64,000 nucleotides of DNA from Calothrix sp. NIES-3974 (GTDB taxonomy: Bacteria; Cyanobacteriota; Cyanobacteriia; Cyanobacteriales; Nostocaceae): positions 558,001 through 622,000 of the forward strand of contig NZ_AP018254.1 of NCBI RefSeq assembly GCF_002368395.1, given 5' to 3'. Below are positions 37,945 to 46,458 of the stretch, piece after piece (position 1 is the first letter of the stretch; each line of letters opens with the position of its first letter). The translations under genes were made by a program, and so were the position numbers. Below the pieces are notes generated by a model. It worked only from the letters and a program-made list of their open reading frames with translations, did no database searches and was not told the DNA's origin.

Positions 37945-38161
37945 AGAGGATGTTTGGAAAGCGTCAATAAATACTTCATCAACCACTTATTGAAGAGAGT
38001 AAATAGGCTCAAACTGTATATTTGTCGTTAGAAACTGTACAGACGAGACATGTCGTGTCTCTCCCGATTCTCTTCTGCCTGTACAGACGACCTGACGGGT
38101 CGTCTCTACTCCCAAAAAACGAGCTTGTTAAGTATTAAAATCGACTTTTAATACATCCTCT
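37945..38161. repeat. MITE-like element between sheath and tube genes
   Basis: Exact 9-bp inverted ends AGAGGATGT (37945-37953) and ACATCCTCT (38153-38161) bound a 217-bp element. Inside are two strong hairpins: one centred on GACATGTC near 38050, one with ACGACC/GGTCGT near 38087-38105. The right part (AGTATTAAAATCGACTTTTAATAC) is itself palindromic. The same end and GACATGTC core occur in the element copies around 60.9-61.7 kb. It has no coding capacity. Confidence 0.75.
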
Positions 38162-38287
38162 GAGAGTCTTAGGGTGAGGTCATTAAATTACCGAGAGCAT
38201 CCCAAATAAAATTTATTTTTTGTCGTGAAACTCTCCAACCCAACTTCACACCCCACGCAAAACAGAGGTTTTACCCCCTTACTTCCA

Positions 38288-39724
38288 TTAGCTTTCCTGC
38301 ATCTTGTGGGAGAACTTGAGGATAATAAACTCAGCCGGACGTACCACAGCCATACCAATTTCGATAATCATCCGACCTTCGAGAATATCCAGTGCCGTCA
38401 TCGTTTCATTTAACCCCACTTTCACATAAAACGCTTGCTCTGGTTTCGCTCCAGCTAATGCACCAGCTCGCCATTGCAAGGTAAGAAAATTCTCGATCAT
38501 CGCCTTCACCTTCACCCAGGTATTAGCGTCATTCGGTTCAAACACAAACCCTTCCGTGGCTTTCTTGATCGATTCTTCCGCCATATTGAAAAATCTTCGT
38601 ACCGGAACATACCGCCATTCGTTATCGTTACCAGCGAGGGTACGGGAACCCCAAATTAAGGTTCCTTTACCGGTAAAAGCACGAATCGCATTGATTGATT
38701 TACCTGTAGGATGAACATTTAGTTGATCCTGCTGGTCGTTGGTAATTTTCAGGGTTGGTTTGATTACTGAAGCAAGAGCGACGTTAGCTGGGGCTTTCCA
38801 CACACCACGGGTATTATCGGTACTTGCATATTGACCCACCACTAATGGCGAAGGGGGTAGAACTAGGGGCATTTGATCAATGGCTGCCTTGATCAAAGCA
38901 TATTGAGTACCGTCTGCACCAGGTGTTAACACAGGGTTGAAAGCATTCATCTTTCCTTCTTCCGTTTCATCCCCCCCATCCACACGGCGAAAGATACTAA
39001 CTTGATCCTCGTTATACAGATAGTTGAAGATGGTTTCAACATTAGGGGTGTAAATGGCGCTGTATTTTAGCTTCTCTAAAGGTAGGCTTAAATCCCGAAA
39101 AGCGTTTGCTGCATCCAGGATGGTTTGGGGTGGAGCCAAAAGTTTGAGATCCATGACTGTAAACCGATCCTGTAATTTATCACATTGATCTAAAGCAGCA
39201 GTCATTAAGCTCGCGTAGTCTGCATCACTTAGAATTTGACTTTCGGGAAAAACCAGCAGAGTCACTTCATCTTCCTTGGCAACTTCCGCCAAACCGTTTC
39301 GCAGGGCGTTAACATCAATAGTACCGTTCATTGGACCAACGGAGACAATGTAGCAAGGTCCACCACCATTATCGAAGAAAGCCTGCATTGCGTAATACAA
39401 GTTATTGGGACTGGGAGTACCAATACGAGCATTTACCTTTCGTTCAACTAGGTTGCCATTTTTATTCGTGTCCTCGATTAAAACTTGGATAGTCGTTTCA
39501 CTGTTGGCTTTACCAAAAAATAATTCGTATTCCAGCAACGAAGTGATCCGTATTGGTCGCAGTATGGGATTAGCAGGATCGGCGTGAAAGTCTTCGACAC
39601 CGTACTTAGCCATTTGAGTGTAGCCAATGAAGGCTGGAATCGCGGTTTCAACCTGAGCAACGGAGGGGGGAAATTTGGTGATTTCCTCAATATAAACCCC
39701 TGGAGTTTTGTAGGTACTTGGCAT
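38288..39724 (-). CDS. cis2: CIS contractile sheath protein
   Basis: A 478-residue sheath subunit, the contractile jacket around the tube. The N-terminus T-P-G-V-Y-I-E-E-I is the hallmark of tail sheath proteins (T4 gp18, Afp2). Later elements are L-E-Y-E-L-F-F-G, F-F-D-N-G-G-G-P-C-Y-I-V, a V-T-L-L-V-F-P-E segment, then W-G-S-R-T-L-A and, near the C-terminus, a V-R-P-A-E-F-I-I-L-K-F-S-H-K-M strand used for inter-subunit linking. It is the only sheath gene here, whereas Afp and PVC have three. Translation starts at ATG 39724. Confidence 0.96.
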   Translation of the reverse strand: MPSTYKTPGVYIEEITKFPPSVAQVETAIPAFIGYTQMAKYGVEDFHADPANPILRPIRITSLLEYELFFGKANSETTIQVLIEDTNKNGNLVERKVNARIGTPSPNNLYYAMQAFFDNGGGPCYIVSVGPMNGTIDVNALRNGLAEVAKEDEVTLLVFPESQILSDADYASLMTAALDQCDKLQDRFTVMDLKLLAPPQTILDAANAFRDLSLPLEKLKYSAIYTPNVETIFNYLYNEDQVSIFRRVDGGDETEEGKMNAFNPVLTPGADGTQYALIKAAIDQMPLVLPPSPLVVGQYASTDNTRGVWKAPANVALASVIKPTLKITNDQQDQLNVHPTGKSINAIRAFTGKGTLIWGSRTLAGNDNEWRYVPVRRFFNMAEESIKKATEGFVFEPNDANTWVKVKAMIENFLTLQWRAGALAGAKPEQAFYVKVGLNETMTALDILEGRMIIEIGMAVVRPAEFIILKFSHKMQES

Positions 39725-39752
39725 ATTTGGATACTTAGTAATCAGTGATTAG

Positions 39753-40961
39753 TTACAAGTGGATATCGGAAAAAATGGCGATCGCATTTTCTTTGGTTTC
39801 TGGTTTAATCAGTGTCACTCCTGGTGCTGGTAAAGGTTGGCCTTTGCCGTCGCTCAGTAGACGCTGGGGTCGTCGTCGCAGTCCTTGGGGACGCTGACTA
39901 AAGTAGGTTTTATCATCTTGTAATTGAAAATCAGGTAGCTCATCTTGGTTGAATCCGTGGGGTTGTTCGTAGCGATATCGCCAATGGGTAGCCCGGTTTT
40001 TAAAGCGAATTACGTAGGTTTGGGGACGAATTCGGGTTTTTCCTTCCTGGTATTGCAATAGGGAAAAAGCCGGTGGAACTAAATTCTGATTGAGAATAAT
40101 TTCTACTAAGGCAAATGCATCACTCCTGGTCATCGGGTCATAAAGGATAAATTTTTCCACAGGAGTATTGTTTAGATGTAGTTGATAGCAACCAGGGAGT
40201 TGACCAGAAAAATTCAGGTTCACAGCGATCGCATTTCCGGAAATATGATTCTCCGGTACTGTCACCTTTTGTTTCCAGGTTTCCAGTTGGTTTGCATCTA
40301 CCAAGGTGAAGTGAAAGGTCTCACCGGGGTCTGCTCGACTCAAGGTATGTATTTTCAATAATACCTGTTTTGCTAGTCTATCTAGGGAGGAAACATACTG
40401 ACTACCGGGAAAACTATCCCAATCACGAGTATCAGGAATATCATCAACTGATGTATGATTCCGTAATCCCTCTAGGGTTTTACCATCATGGGTTACCAAT
40501 TGTCCCAGCTGATAGCTTGTGCGGGGAGCGTAAACTGGTAAGGGTTGGCTCAGAAATAAAGCATGACCTTGATTCGCCGATAAATTGGAAAAATAATAAA
40601 TTTGCTGACCAGGTGTACTCAGGGATAAATTTGTGTAATTACTAAAATAGCGATCGCGCACTACTAACCAAAATGTTAATCGTTGCGGACGATCTACTGG
40701 TATCTGGGTTTGATAATCAGGATGGGAACTAGCAGAATTTATTTTCTCCACATCAGCAAAAATACTTGCTCCCCAGGGTTGGGGACGAAAAATCCAGCGC
40801 AGATTTTTCAGCACCCGTTGACAATGCGCAGTCGGAACCAGAGTTAATATCGATGATATTTCATAATTTACTCCTGGTAAGGTTGATGGATCGGGTTGAC
40901 CCAAGTAATAATCATGCCAGAGTTGCAAATTCAGAATTTGTTTATATAAAATCTTCATCAT
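39753..40961 (-). CDS. CIS-associated protein of unknown function
   Basis: A 402-residue soluble protein encoded between the cap and sheath genes. I do not recognise a named domain. It has two notable segments: P-Y/V-Y-A-P-R-T-S-Y-Q-L-G-Q near residue 155 and F-A-L-V-E-I-I-L-N near residue 295, and a basic stretch G-L-R-R-R-P-Q-R near residue 370. Similar-sized unknowns occur at this place in other eCIS loci. The Met codon at 40961 lies directly against the stop of the DUF4255 gene, so it is in the same operon. A cap or assembly role is a guess from position only. Confidence 0.65.
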   Translation of the reverse strand: MMKILYKQILNLQLWHDYYLGQPDPSTLPGVNYEISSILTLVPTAHCQRVLKNLRWIFRPQPWGASIFADVEKINSASSHPDYQTQIPVDRPQRLTFWLVVRDRYFSNYTNLSLSTPGQQIYYFSNLSANQGHALFLSQPLPVYAPRTSYQLGQLVTHDGKTLEGLRNHTSVDDIPDTRDWDSFPGSQYVSSLDRLAKQVLLKIHTLSRADPGETFHFTLVDANQLETWKQKVTVPENHISGNAIAVNLNFSGQLPGCYQLHLNNTPVEKFILYDPMTRSDAFALVEIILNQNLVPPAFSLLQYQEGKTRIRPQTYVIRFKNRATHWRYRYEQPHGFNQDELPDFQLQDDKTYFSQRPQGLRRRPQRLLSDGKGQPLPAPGVTLIKPETKENAIAIFSDIHL

Positions 40962-41552
40962 CTAGCCCCGACCTGACTCATTCAAATTCATTTCACTAAT
41001 TACAGGTGATTCTGCTTGCCGTTTTTGCACCTCTAAGCTAACTAGACGAGCGCGATACATAACAAAAGGAATCTGTTTACCCCCCAAAGTCCCCCAAAGA
41101 TGGTTCAGTTGTTCAAAGGTCAAAGAATACAAATCTAAAATAACTCGGACATTTTGTGACATCCCTGAACCGGTGGGTGTTGTCAGTGGTGAAAATTCCC
41201 TCTGGAATTGGAAAAATTCAATCACTCGTGATAGGAGTTGCAAAGCTGTTTCGTGCTGGTTGTGGAGAACGGTAAAGAGAATAAATAAGTTCAGGTGAAC
41301 GGGGGGATTTTGGTAAACTGCACGACCATTTTCTAAACGATAATTAGAACCATTCTTGAGTGTAGTCTCCTCCTGAAGATTAACCAGACTCATCACTACA
41401 TGTCCATTTAGTTGGTTATTAGTACCACCTAGTTCTTGGGCTGTGGCAATATTATCAATGATGACAATCTGAGCTGGTTCAAGCTGTGGCTCAACCTCTC
41501 GAATATAACGCTGTAAAGCAAGCTGTATTAGCCGCATTGCATCAATAATCAT
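40962..41552 (-). CDS. cis16: DUF4255 tube-cap/terminator protein (Cis16/Afp16-like)
   Basis: A 196-residue DUF4255 protein (N-terminal Pvc16 domain), which caps the distal end of the tube and sheath. Characteristic parts are L-x-x-Y-I-R-E-V-E-P near the start, G-H-V-V-M-S-L-V-N-L-Q-E-E-T-T-L-K-N, Y-x-N-P-P-V-H-L-N-L-F-I-L-F, and L-x-Q-L-N-H-L-W-G-T-L-G-G-K near the end. Length is normal. It starts after an 857-bp gap from the ATPase gene, so a promoter in that gap may drive the structural operon. Confidence 0.93.
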   Translation of the reverse strand: MIIDAMRLIQLALQRYIREVEPQLEPAQIVIIDNIATAQELGGTNNQLNGHVVMSLVNLQEETTLKNGSNYRLENGRAVYQNPPVHLNLFILFTVLHNQHETALQLLSRVIEFFQFQREFSPLTTPTGSGMSQNVRVILDLYSLTFEQLNHLWGTLGGKQIPFVMYRARLVSLEVQKRQAESPVISEMNLNESGRG

Positions 41553-42409
41553 GAAAGTTGGAGATTTCCGGATGTTACAGAATTATCTGACTTGTAAATA
41601 GGGAATAGGGAAAAACTACTTTCATATATTCTGGTTTTAGTAGTACATGTAGGCGACTCAGGGAAACATCAACAATTGATGAGGAGACTCATATTTTGCT
41701 CAGGTTTCCCCGTTGAACTTAACTAATTCACAATCAAGAAATGAGATTTTTCTGATGGCGATTGCCTGATTAACCCAACTTCCGCAATCCATTTAGACAG
41801 CAATCACTTAAATGGTTTACATTTACTAGTGACCTGTCAATATGAACAAAATAAGTAAGTTGGCGAGAAATAACCATAAATGCGCAGCATCTTCTTTCTT
41901 AGATTGAAGAGTACTATGTAAAGAAAAGTCTCTTTATTTAGCTTGCGGTTGCGCCTAGAGCGCTCTTTGCCCAACTACAAGCAAACAAGTGATAATTATG
42001 CACGCCAACTTAAACTTACAGCAAAATCAAATGATGGATATATCATCATTTCATTTTGAACTCAGACACGGGTAAAATGACCCCCATTACCGTACTTCGA
42101 CAAGTTCAGTACACATTCATCAAAATCAAATTGACAGACGATTAGAAGCTAGTTACTAAAGGTCTGATAAACGGAAATTCCAACTGTGAACAGGGGAATG
42201 ATTGCAGCACAGAAGTGGGAAAATTGACAGGAACAGCTTGAAATTAACGAGTATAAGCGAAAACACCCCGGAGGAATAGGTAAAATCTTCAGTGTTGTTA
42301 TGTGCTGCCTACTTAAAAACAATAGACTTTTTTTGTTTTGATGGGACTGAATGTAATAAATATTTTCATTTTCTGTACATCCACCACTATCACCTGTGTT
42401 GATTGAGAG
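41553..42409. other. 857-bp spacer in the CIS locus between cap and ATPase genes
   Basis: No ORF with protein-like composition is seen. The spacer carries the inverted copy of a dispersed repeat at 41855-41927 (see 3829-3985). It could hold the promoter of the structural operon, since transcription of the following minus-strand genes would start near 41.6 kb; I could not identify a specific -10 or -35 with confidence. Confidence 0.5.
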
Positions 42410-43747
42410 TTATAAAATCTTACCGGATTTGCTAAATTCTCGTTTAATAGCCTTAATTATCTGTTCTTGGTTAATCACTGCATGACCACTTTGTAATACT
42501 TGCAAACAGCAATGCTGCACCACATTCATAATTTCCGAACCCGTCAGCTCGTAAGTACTAGCAAGATAACCTAAATCCACCTCCGGAGTCAGTTCGACCT
42601 GGGGAGGAAAAGCCATTTGCCAAAGCTGCGATCGCTCTTTGGGGTTGGGGATGGGAAATTGGATCAATGATTGAAATCTTCGCAGAAAAGCTTCATCAAT
42701 GTTGCTTTTGAAATTGGAAGACAGAATCACCAATCCATCATAATTTTCCACCCTCTGCAACAGATAACTTACCTCCTGATTCGCGTACTTATCATGGGCA
42801 TCTCGAACATTTGTGCGCTTACCAAATAAAGCATCAGCCTCATCAAAAAACAAAATCCAATCCTTACTTTCTGCCCTTGCAAACAGATTTGCCAGATTTT
42901 TTTCCGTCTCCCCAATAAACTTTGATACCACCATCGACAGGTCTACTTTGTAAACATCTTTACCTGTATATTTACCCAAAAGACTAGCTGTCAAGGTTTT
43001 ACCAGTACCAGGAGGACCATAAAAAAGGGCACGGTATCCCAATTTTAACTTTCTTTTCATTCCCCAGTCGTAGAGAATAGTTGCACCGTGGGTAATCCAG
43101 GCTTCCAAGTCACGAATTTGTTGTAAAGTCTGGGAATTAAGGACTAAATCCTCCCACTCCATCTCCGTGGTGATGTGTTGAGCAGGGAAATCCAGACTAA
43201 AATGGGGGCGGGAAAAGTGTCCTTGGGTAAATAAGTCAATATAATCCTGGGTCATCACCAATTTCCCACTCATCACAGGTTCGCCATCACCAGGTGGTTC
43301 CAAATACAGGACGCGATCGCGAGCAAAGGGATGTTCCTGACTGAAAATTTGCTGAAGTAATAGACGTTGACCCAAGTCATGATTACTGAGAATAAATATT
43401 ACCGTTTCCCCCGTGGGTAAAAATCCCCGATGGGATTTACCACGCCAACCACCGATTTGGGGATAGTCACCAGCTTGCGGTAACTGAGCCATAATCAGGC
43501 GGTCGAAAAAATCTGGTTGCAGGTGGGGAGCTAGGGCAATCAGTAAAGTTAACAGGGCGGCATTGTCTAATTGATACTTACGAATATAGCGGGTGAGGGG
43601 ACTCTCGGTTGTTAGCCAATCTGCTGGTGGATTTGGTAGCTGGCTGTGGGACTTCCCGTTGCCATGAAATTCCCCATCCATTCGCCATTGAATCACCTCC
43701 GCCAAATAGTTTAGCCCCGTTTCCAAGGTATGGATATTTGATAGCAT
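42410..43747 (-). CDS. cis15: CIS AAA+ ATPase (Cis15/Afp15-like)
   Basis: A 445-residue AAA+ ATPase of the CIS15 family, thought to help assembly or disassembly of the particle. The C-terminal half has Walker A (GPPGTGKT), Walker B (ILFFDEADALFG), a sensor-1 region (LSSNFKSN) and the arginine finger region (EAFLRRF). The N-terminal 200 residues are the family-specific domain. The open frame reaches a TTG at 43804, but the first ATG is at 43747 (MLSNIHTLETG), and no Shine-Dalgarno sequence supports the longer form. It is the first minus-strand gene of the locus. Confidence 0.92.
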   Translation of the reverse strand: MLSNIHTLETGLNYLAEVIQWRMDGEFHGNGKSHSQLPNPPADWLTTESPLTRYIRKYQLDNAALLTLLIALAPHLQPDFFDRLIMAQLPQAGDYPQIGGWRGKSHRGFLPTGETVIFILSNHDLGQRLLLQQIFSQEHPFARDRVLYLEPPGDGEPVMSGKLVMTQDYIDLFTQGHFSRPHFSLDFPAQHITTEMEWEDLVLNSQTLQQIRDLEAWITHGATILYDWGMKRKLKLGYRALFYGPPGTGKTLTASLLGKYTGKDVYKVDLSMVVSKFIGETEKNLANLFARAESKDWILFFDEADALFGKRTNVRDAHDKYANQEVSYLLQRVENYDGLVILSSNFKSNIDEAFLRRFQSLIQFPIPNPKERSQLWQMAFPPQVELTPEVDLGYLASTYELTGSEIMNVVQHCCLQVLQSGHAVINQEQIIKAIKREFSKSGKIL

Positions 43748-44025
43748 TATTGGTTTGGGATTGCAAATCTCCGAATAAAAATCTCTGAATAAGTGCTGAT
43801 GCAAAATAATATATATAAATATACATAAATATATATAATGTCCGCAGCAAGAAACCTTGGCGAAGCCTTCTCGAAGAGTAGTAATCCCAAAGATTTCAGC
43901 GTCTCGAAGTGTAAAATTAATTTTGCACTACTACTTACAAGGAAAAAGGTGAAGTTTTTAACTGATTAACTAATGTATCAATTTTATTTCCTGCCGATTG
44001 GGGATTCTATAATAAATCTAAACAA

Positions 44026-44526
44026 ATGGATTCAAAAACTATGCAAGAAACTTTGGTGACAAAGAGTACGGAATCCCCAAATCTTCCAGTCCTGTACAAA
44101 AGGGACAATACCCAACCCACAGAATACAATCCGATTCAAGGAGCAATGCAACTGTGGGCTACCCTCTCAGACAAGGATACCGCAATCGTTTATCAACAAG
44201 CAGGTAATAAAACTTGGCAGATTTTCAAACAAGCGATCGCAGTGATTTTATTTCTATTGGCTTTAGTCGTCGCTTTAGTAATTTGGGTATGGGGTATTGC
44301 TTTCCAGAGTGGTCAAAGTTTACGAAATTGGCTAGAAATAAAACAACCGAATCTGGAAGAATTGACTTCTGCATTGTTCAGATTCCTTGCACGACCATTG
44401 GAGCGGGTATATGCATGGGCTGCCTCTTTTATTAAAGAGTATTTGGGATGGGAAATCAAATTTGACTCACCATCAGAGGAATCGCCATCCATAGAATTAT
44501 CACAAGAAACTACTGCCACTAATTAG
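44026..44526 (+). CDS. Single-pass membrane protein of unknown function
   Basis: A 166-residue protein with one strong transmembrane helix at residues about 70-92 (IAVILFLLALVVALVIWVW). The preceding 65 residues are polar, and the C-terminus ends in an acidic Ser/Glu-rich tail. No known domain is recognised. It is transcribed away from the CIS ATPase gene (divergent, 278 bp apart). That position makes a membrane accessory for the CIS possible, but nothing in the sequence proves it. An inner ATG at 44041 could also be the start. Confidence 0.6.
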   Translation: MDSKTMQETLVTKSTESPNLPVLYKRDNTQPTEYNPIQGAMQLWATLSDKDTAIVYQQAGNKTWQIFKQAIAVILFLLALVVALVIWVWGIAFQSGQSLRNWLEIKQPNLEELTSALFRFLARPLERVYAWAASFIKEYLGWEIKFDSPSEESPSIELSQETTATN

Positions 44527-44829
44527 CCTACACTTTGTGCTTGCAGACATGTAGAGGAGGAAAGCTATATCTTACAGGCTGGTATTCTCTCGGTTTGTTG
44601 ACAGAGTAGAAATGTAGCATTGCTAAGTTTCTTCAAACATTAACCATCTAAACAAGAAAGCTTATTTATTGACCGTGTAAAGTATAGCTGTGTGGACATT
44701 CCTCTCACAATCCTGCATTTGGAGCAAATTCCTAAAACTTACAGGGAGTAGTAAATCGGGAGTAGAAGGAAAATTAATCCGTCACTCAAGACTTATAACT
44801 TAGCTAGTGAGAAATCCGGGAAAATGTCC
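44527..44829. other. Spacer with dispersed repeat copy
   Basis: No gene. About 44597-44690 is a copy of the repeat whose relative lies at 3829-3902, with the shared block CCGTGTAAAGTATAGCT. Near 44727-44770 is the short motif CCTAAAACTTACAGGGAGTAG, also seen in variant form near 51800 and 56425. Confidence 0.5.
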
Positions 44830-45330
44830 CTAACAACCTTGCGGTTCAAAAATAAAACTTATACGTTGATCCGTGGGAATGTCGTGGGTAGAGTAGGAGC
44901 GCAACTCAGACCAGGTTTTGGAACCGACGACTCCATCTGGTGTTAAGCCGCGCGATCGCTGAAAATTCATAACTGCATCTTTGGTTTTCGGACCAAATAC
45001 ACCGTCAATGGTCAATGAACCCAAGTAATTACTGTACATTTCTTGAAATCCTCTGACTGCTTCTCCCCTGGAACCTTCCCTGATTACGGGTTGTTGTGCA
45101 GCCCAAGCATCATTATCTAATGCGATCACAGTATTTTGACCCACAATTCCATCTCTTGTCAAGTTTTTTCCCGCTTGATATGTCAACACCGCTTCTTTAG
45201 TTCTTGAACCAAAATGTCCATCTATCTGTCCAGTGTATAATTTTAAGACCCCTAACATCTCTTGAATTCTATATACTGCATCACCCCTAGAACCTTCCTT
45301 CAAGGGAAGAGGATTTACTAATACAGTCAT
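44830..45330 (-). CDS. Tandem peptidoglycan-binding-domain protein without signal peptide
   Basis: A 166-residue protein consisting of two PG_binding_1 domains (residues about 8-75 and 85-150). Each has the pattern G-S-R-G-x-A-V, then I-D-G-x-F-G and T-K-x-A-V, then a G-x-V-G-x-x-T end. The domains bind cell-wall glycan or stem peptide in enzymes and phage lysins, but here no catalytic domain follows and there is no N-terminal signal sequence. The ATG at 45330 has AGGAG 6 bp upstream. It lies about 1.1 kb beyond the CIS ATPase gene on the same strand. It could be a CIS-delivered or lysis-released wall binder, or an unrelated protein. Confidence 0.8.
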   Translation of the reverse strand: MTVLVNPLPLKEGSRGDAVYRIQEMLGVLKLYTGQIDGHFGSRTKEAVLTYQAGKNLTRDGIVGQNTVIALDNDAWAAQQPVIREGSRGEAVRGFQEMYSNYLGSLTIDGVFGPKTKDAVMNFQRSRGLTPDGVVGSKTWSELRSYSTHDIPTDQRISFIFEPQGC

Positions 45331-45530
45331 AAACTTCTCCTGAGTATTGTATTTTACAAAATTTACTGATTTAAGTTAAATTCAAACACATGGTTCTACG
45401 TGAATCTATTAAAATAACCTAAAGAAAATAAAATTTGTTACATCCCTTTTTAGTGGAAATTCGTATTTGAAAATAATGAATTTCTGTTTTTAATTGCTTT
45501 AGATATAATTTTCGGAAAATTTGCAATAAT

Positions 45531-45646
45531 TTAGGTAGGTGGTGAAAATTGTCGTTAAGAACAGGGCGTAGAGACGACCCGACGGGTCGTCTCTACGCCG
45601 AATGATTGGTTACATTGTGGTTTTATGTTTAATTGTACCTACCTAA
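45531..45646. mobile_element. MITE A, 116 bp, with perfect 10-bp ends and GACGACCCG core
   Basis: The ends are TTAGGTAGGT (45531-45540) and ACCTACCTAA (45637-45646), exact reverse complements. The core is a long palindrome GTAGAGACGACCC / GGGTCGTCTCTAC around 45569-45597. The arms (GGTGAAAATTGTCGTT on the left, GCCGAATGATTGGTTAC on the right) are nearly identical to those at 53650-53765, but the core palindrome differs. There is no transposase. Confidence 0.8.
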
Positions 45647-45797
45647 ATACCAATTTGAAACAAGAATGTGACAGATGAATTGTGGATGTAGAGACGCGTT
45701 AGCGTTCAGCTCCGATGAAAGAGGCTATATCGCGTCTACATAAACAATTCGGAAAAATTTCCCATGATGTTATATTTTGATAATATAGAAAGATAAT

Positions 45798-46382
45798 TTA
45801 TTTAATTGGTGGTAACATCTGTGGAACGGGAATTTGTAAATCTGGAAATTCTAAAGGGGAAATTATCCCATTTTCATCCAAAATAAATTCTTGTTGATAA
45901 CCCTCGTCTGTCGGTTCTCTCAACACATATAATTGCCGATTAACCACATCTAAAACCCAGTAATCCCGAATTCCCGCTTGAGCGTAGGATTTACTTTTGA
46001 TTTCCCGGTCAAATTTTAAACTACTATCAGCTACTTCAATTTCAATAATGAGATAAATTTCCTTTGGTCTTGGATGGTGGTCAGCGTAGTCAAGGGGGTC
46101 AATTTTGACCACTGAAATATCTGGTTCTGGTTCCGAATATTGATTTAAAGTAATTGGTTCTTGAGAAGATAACCATGCTCGGTTTCTCAAAGCATCCTTG
46201 AGGAAATAATCTGTTCTGACTACAGCAGAACGATGAGCTGTACCTTTCGCACTCATCCAAATAATTTTACCTTCTAGCAGTTCCACCCTTTCATCTTCGT
46301 CTAGGATACCACTAGCAGCCATGCGATGGTATTCATCGACAGTCCACAGACGCAGGTTAAAGGTAGTTTCACGGGTTTGCAT
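45798..46382 (-). CDS. Uma2 family (DUF820) endonuclease-like protein, tandem copy 1
   Basis: A 194-residue Uma2 protein, a PD-(D/E)XK-fold family widespread in cyanobacteria with unclear role. The order is typical: an N-terminal W-T-V-D-E-Y-H-R-M, then I-L-D-E-D-E-R-V-E-L-L-E-G-K-I-I, P-E-P-D-I-S-V-V with the acidic active-site residue, L-I-I-E-I-E-V-A-D-S-S with Glu, then K-S-K-S-Y-A-Q-A-G-I-R-D-Y-W-V-L-D. It is almost identical to the next copy (46459-47037) except for a patch at residues 56-82. Confidence 0.9.
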   Translation of the reverse strand: MQTRETTFNLRLWTVDEYHRMAASGILDEDERVELLEGKIIWMSAKGTAHRSAVVRTDYFLKDALRNRAWLSSQEPITLNQYSEPEPDISVVKIDPLDYADHHPRPKEIYLIIEIEVADSSLKFDREIKSKSYAQAGIRDYWVLDVVNRQLYVLREPTDEGYQQEFILDENGIISPLEFPDLQIPVPQMLPPIK

Positions 46383-46458
46383 AGCTGGATATGGTCAACT
46401 GCTGGGCGATCGCATTATTTGGGTTTGATGTTATGTCTTGATGATATAGGAGGGTAGT

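Noticed and set aside
9278-43747. Prophage or defective phage tail island
   Set aside because: Tail-like genes are present, but there is no terminase, portal, capsid, integrase or att site, and the AAA+ ATPase, DUF4255, DUF5908 and DUF4157 genes are CIS markers.
9278-43747. Type VI secretion system
   Set aside because: No TssJLM membrane complex, TssA or ClpV; the ATPase is of the Cis15 type and the sheath is a single gene.
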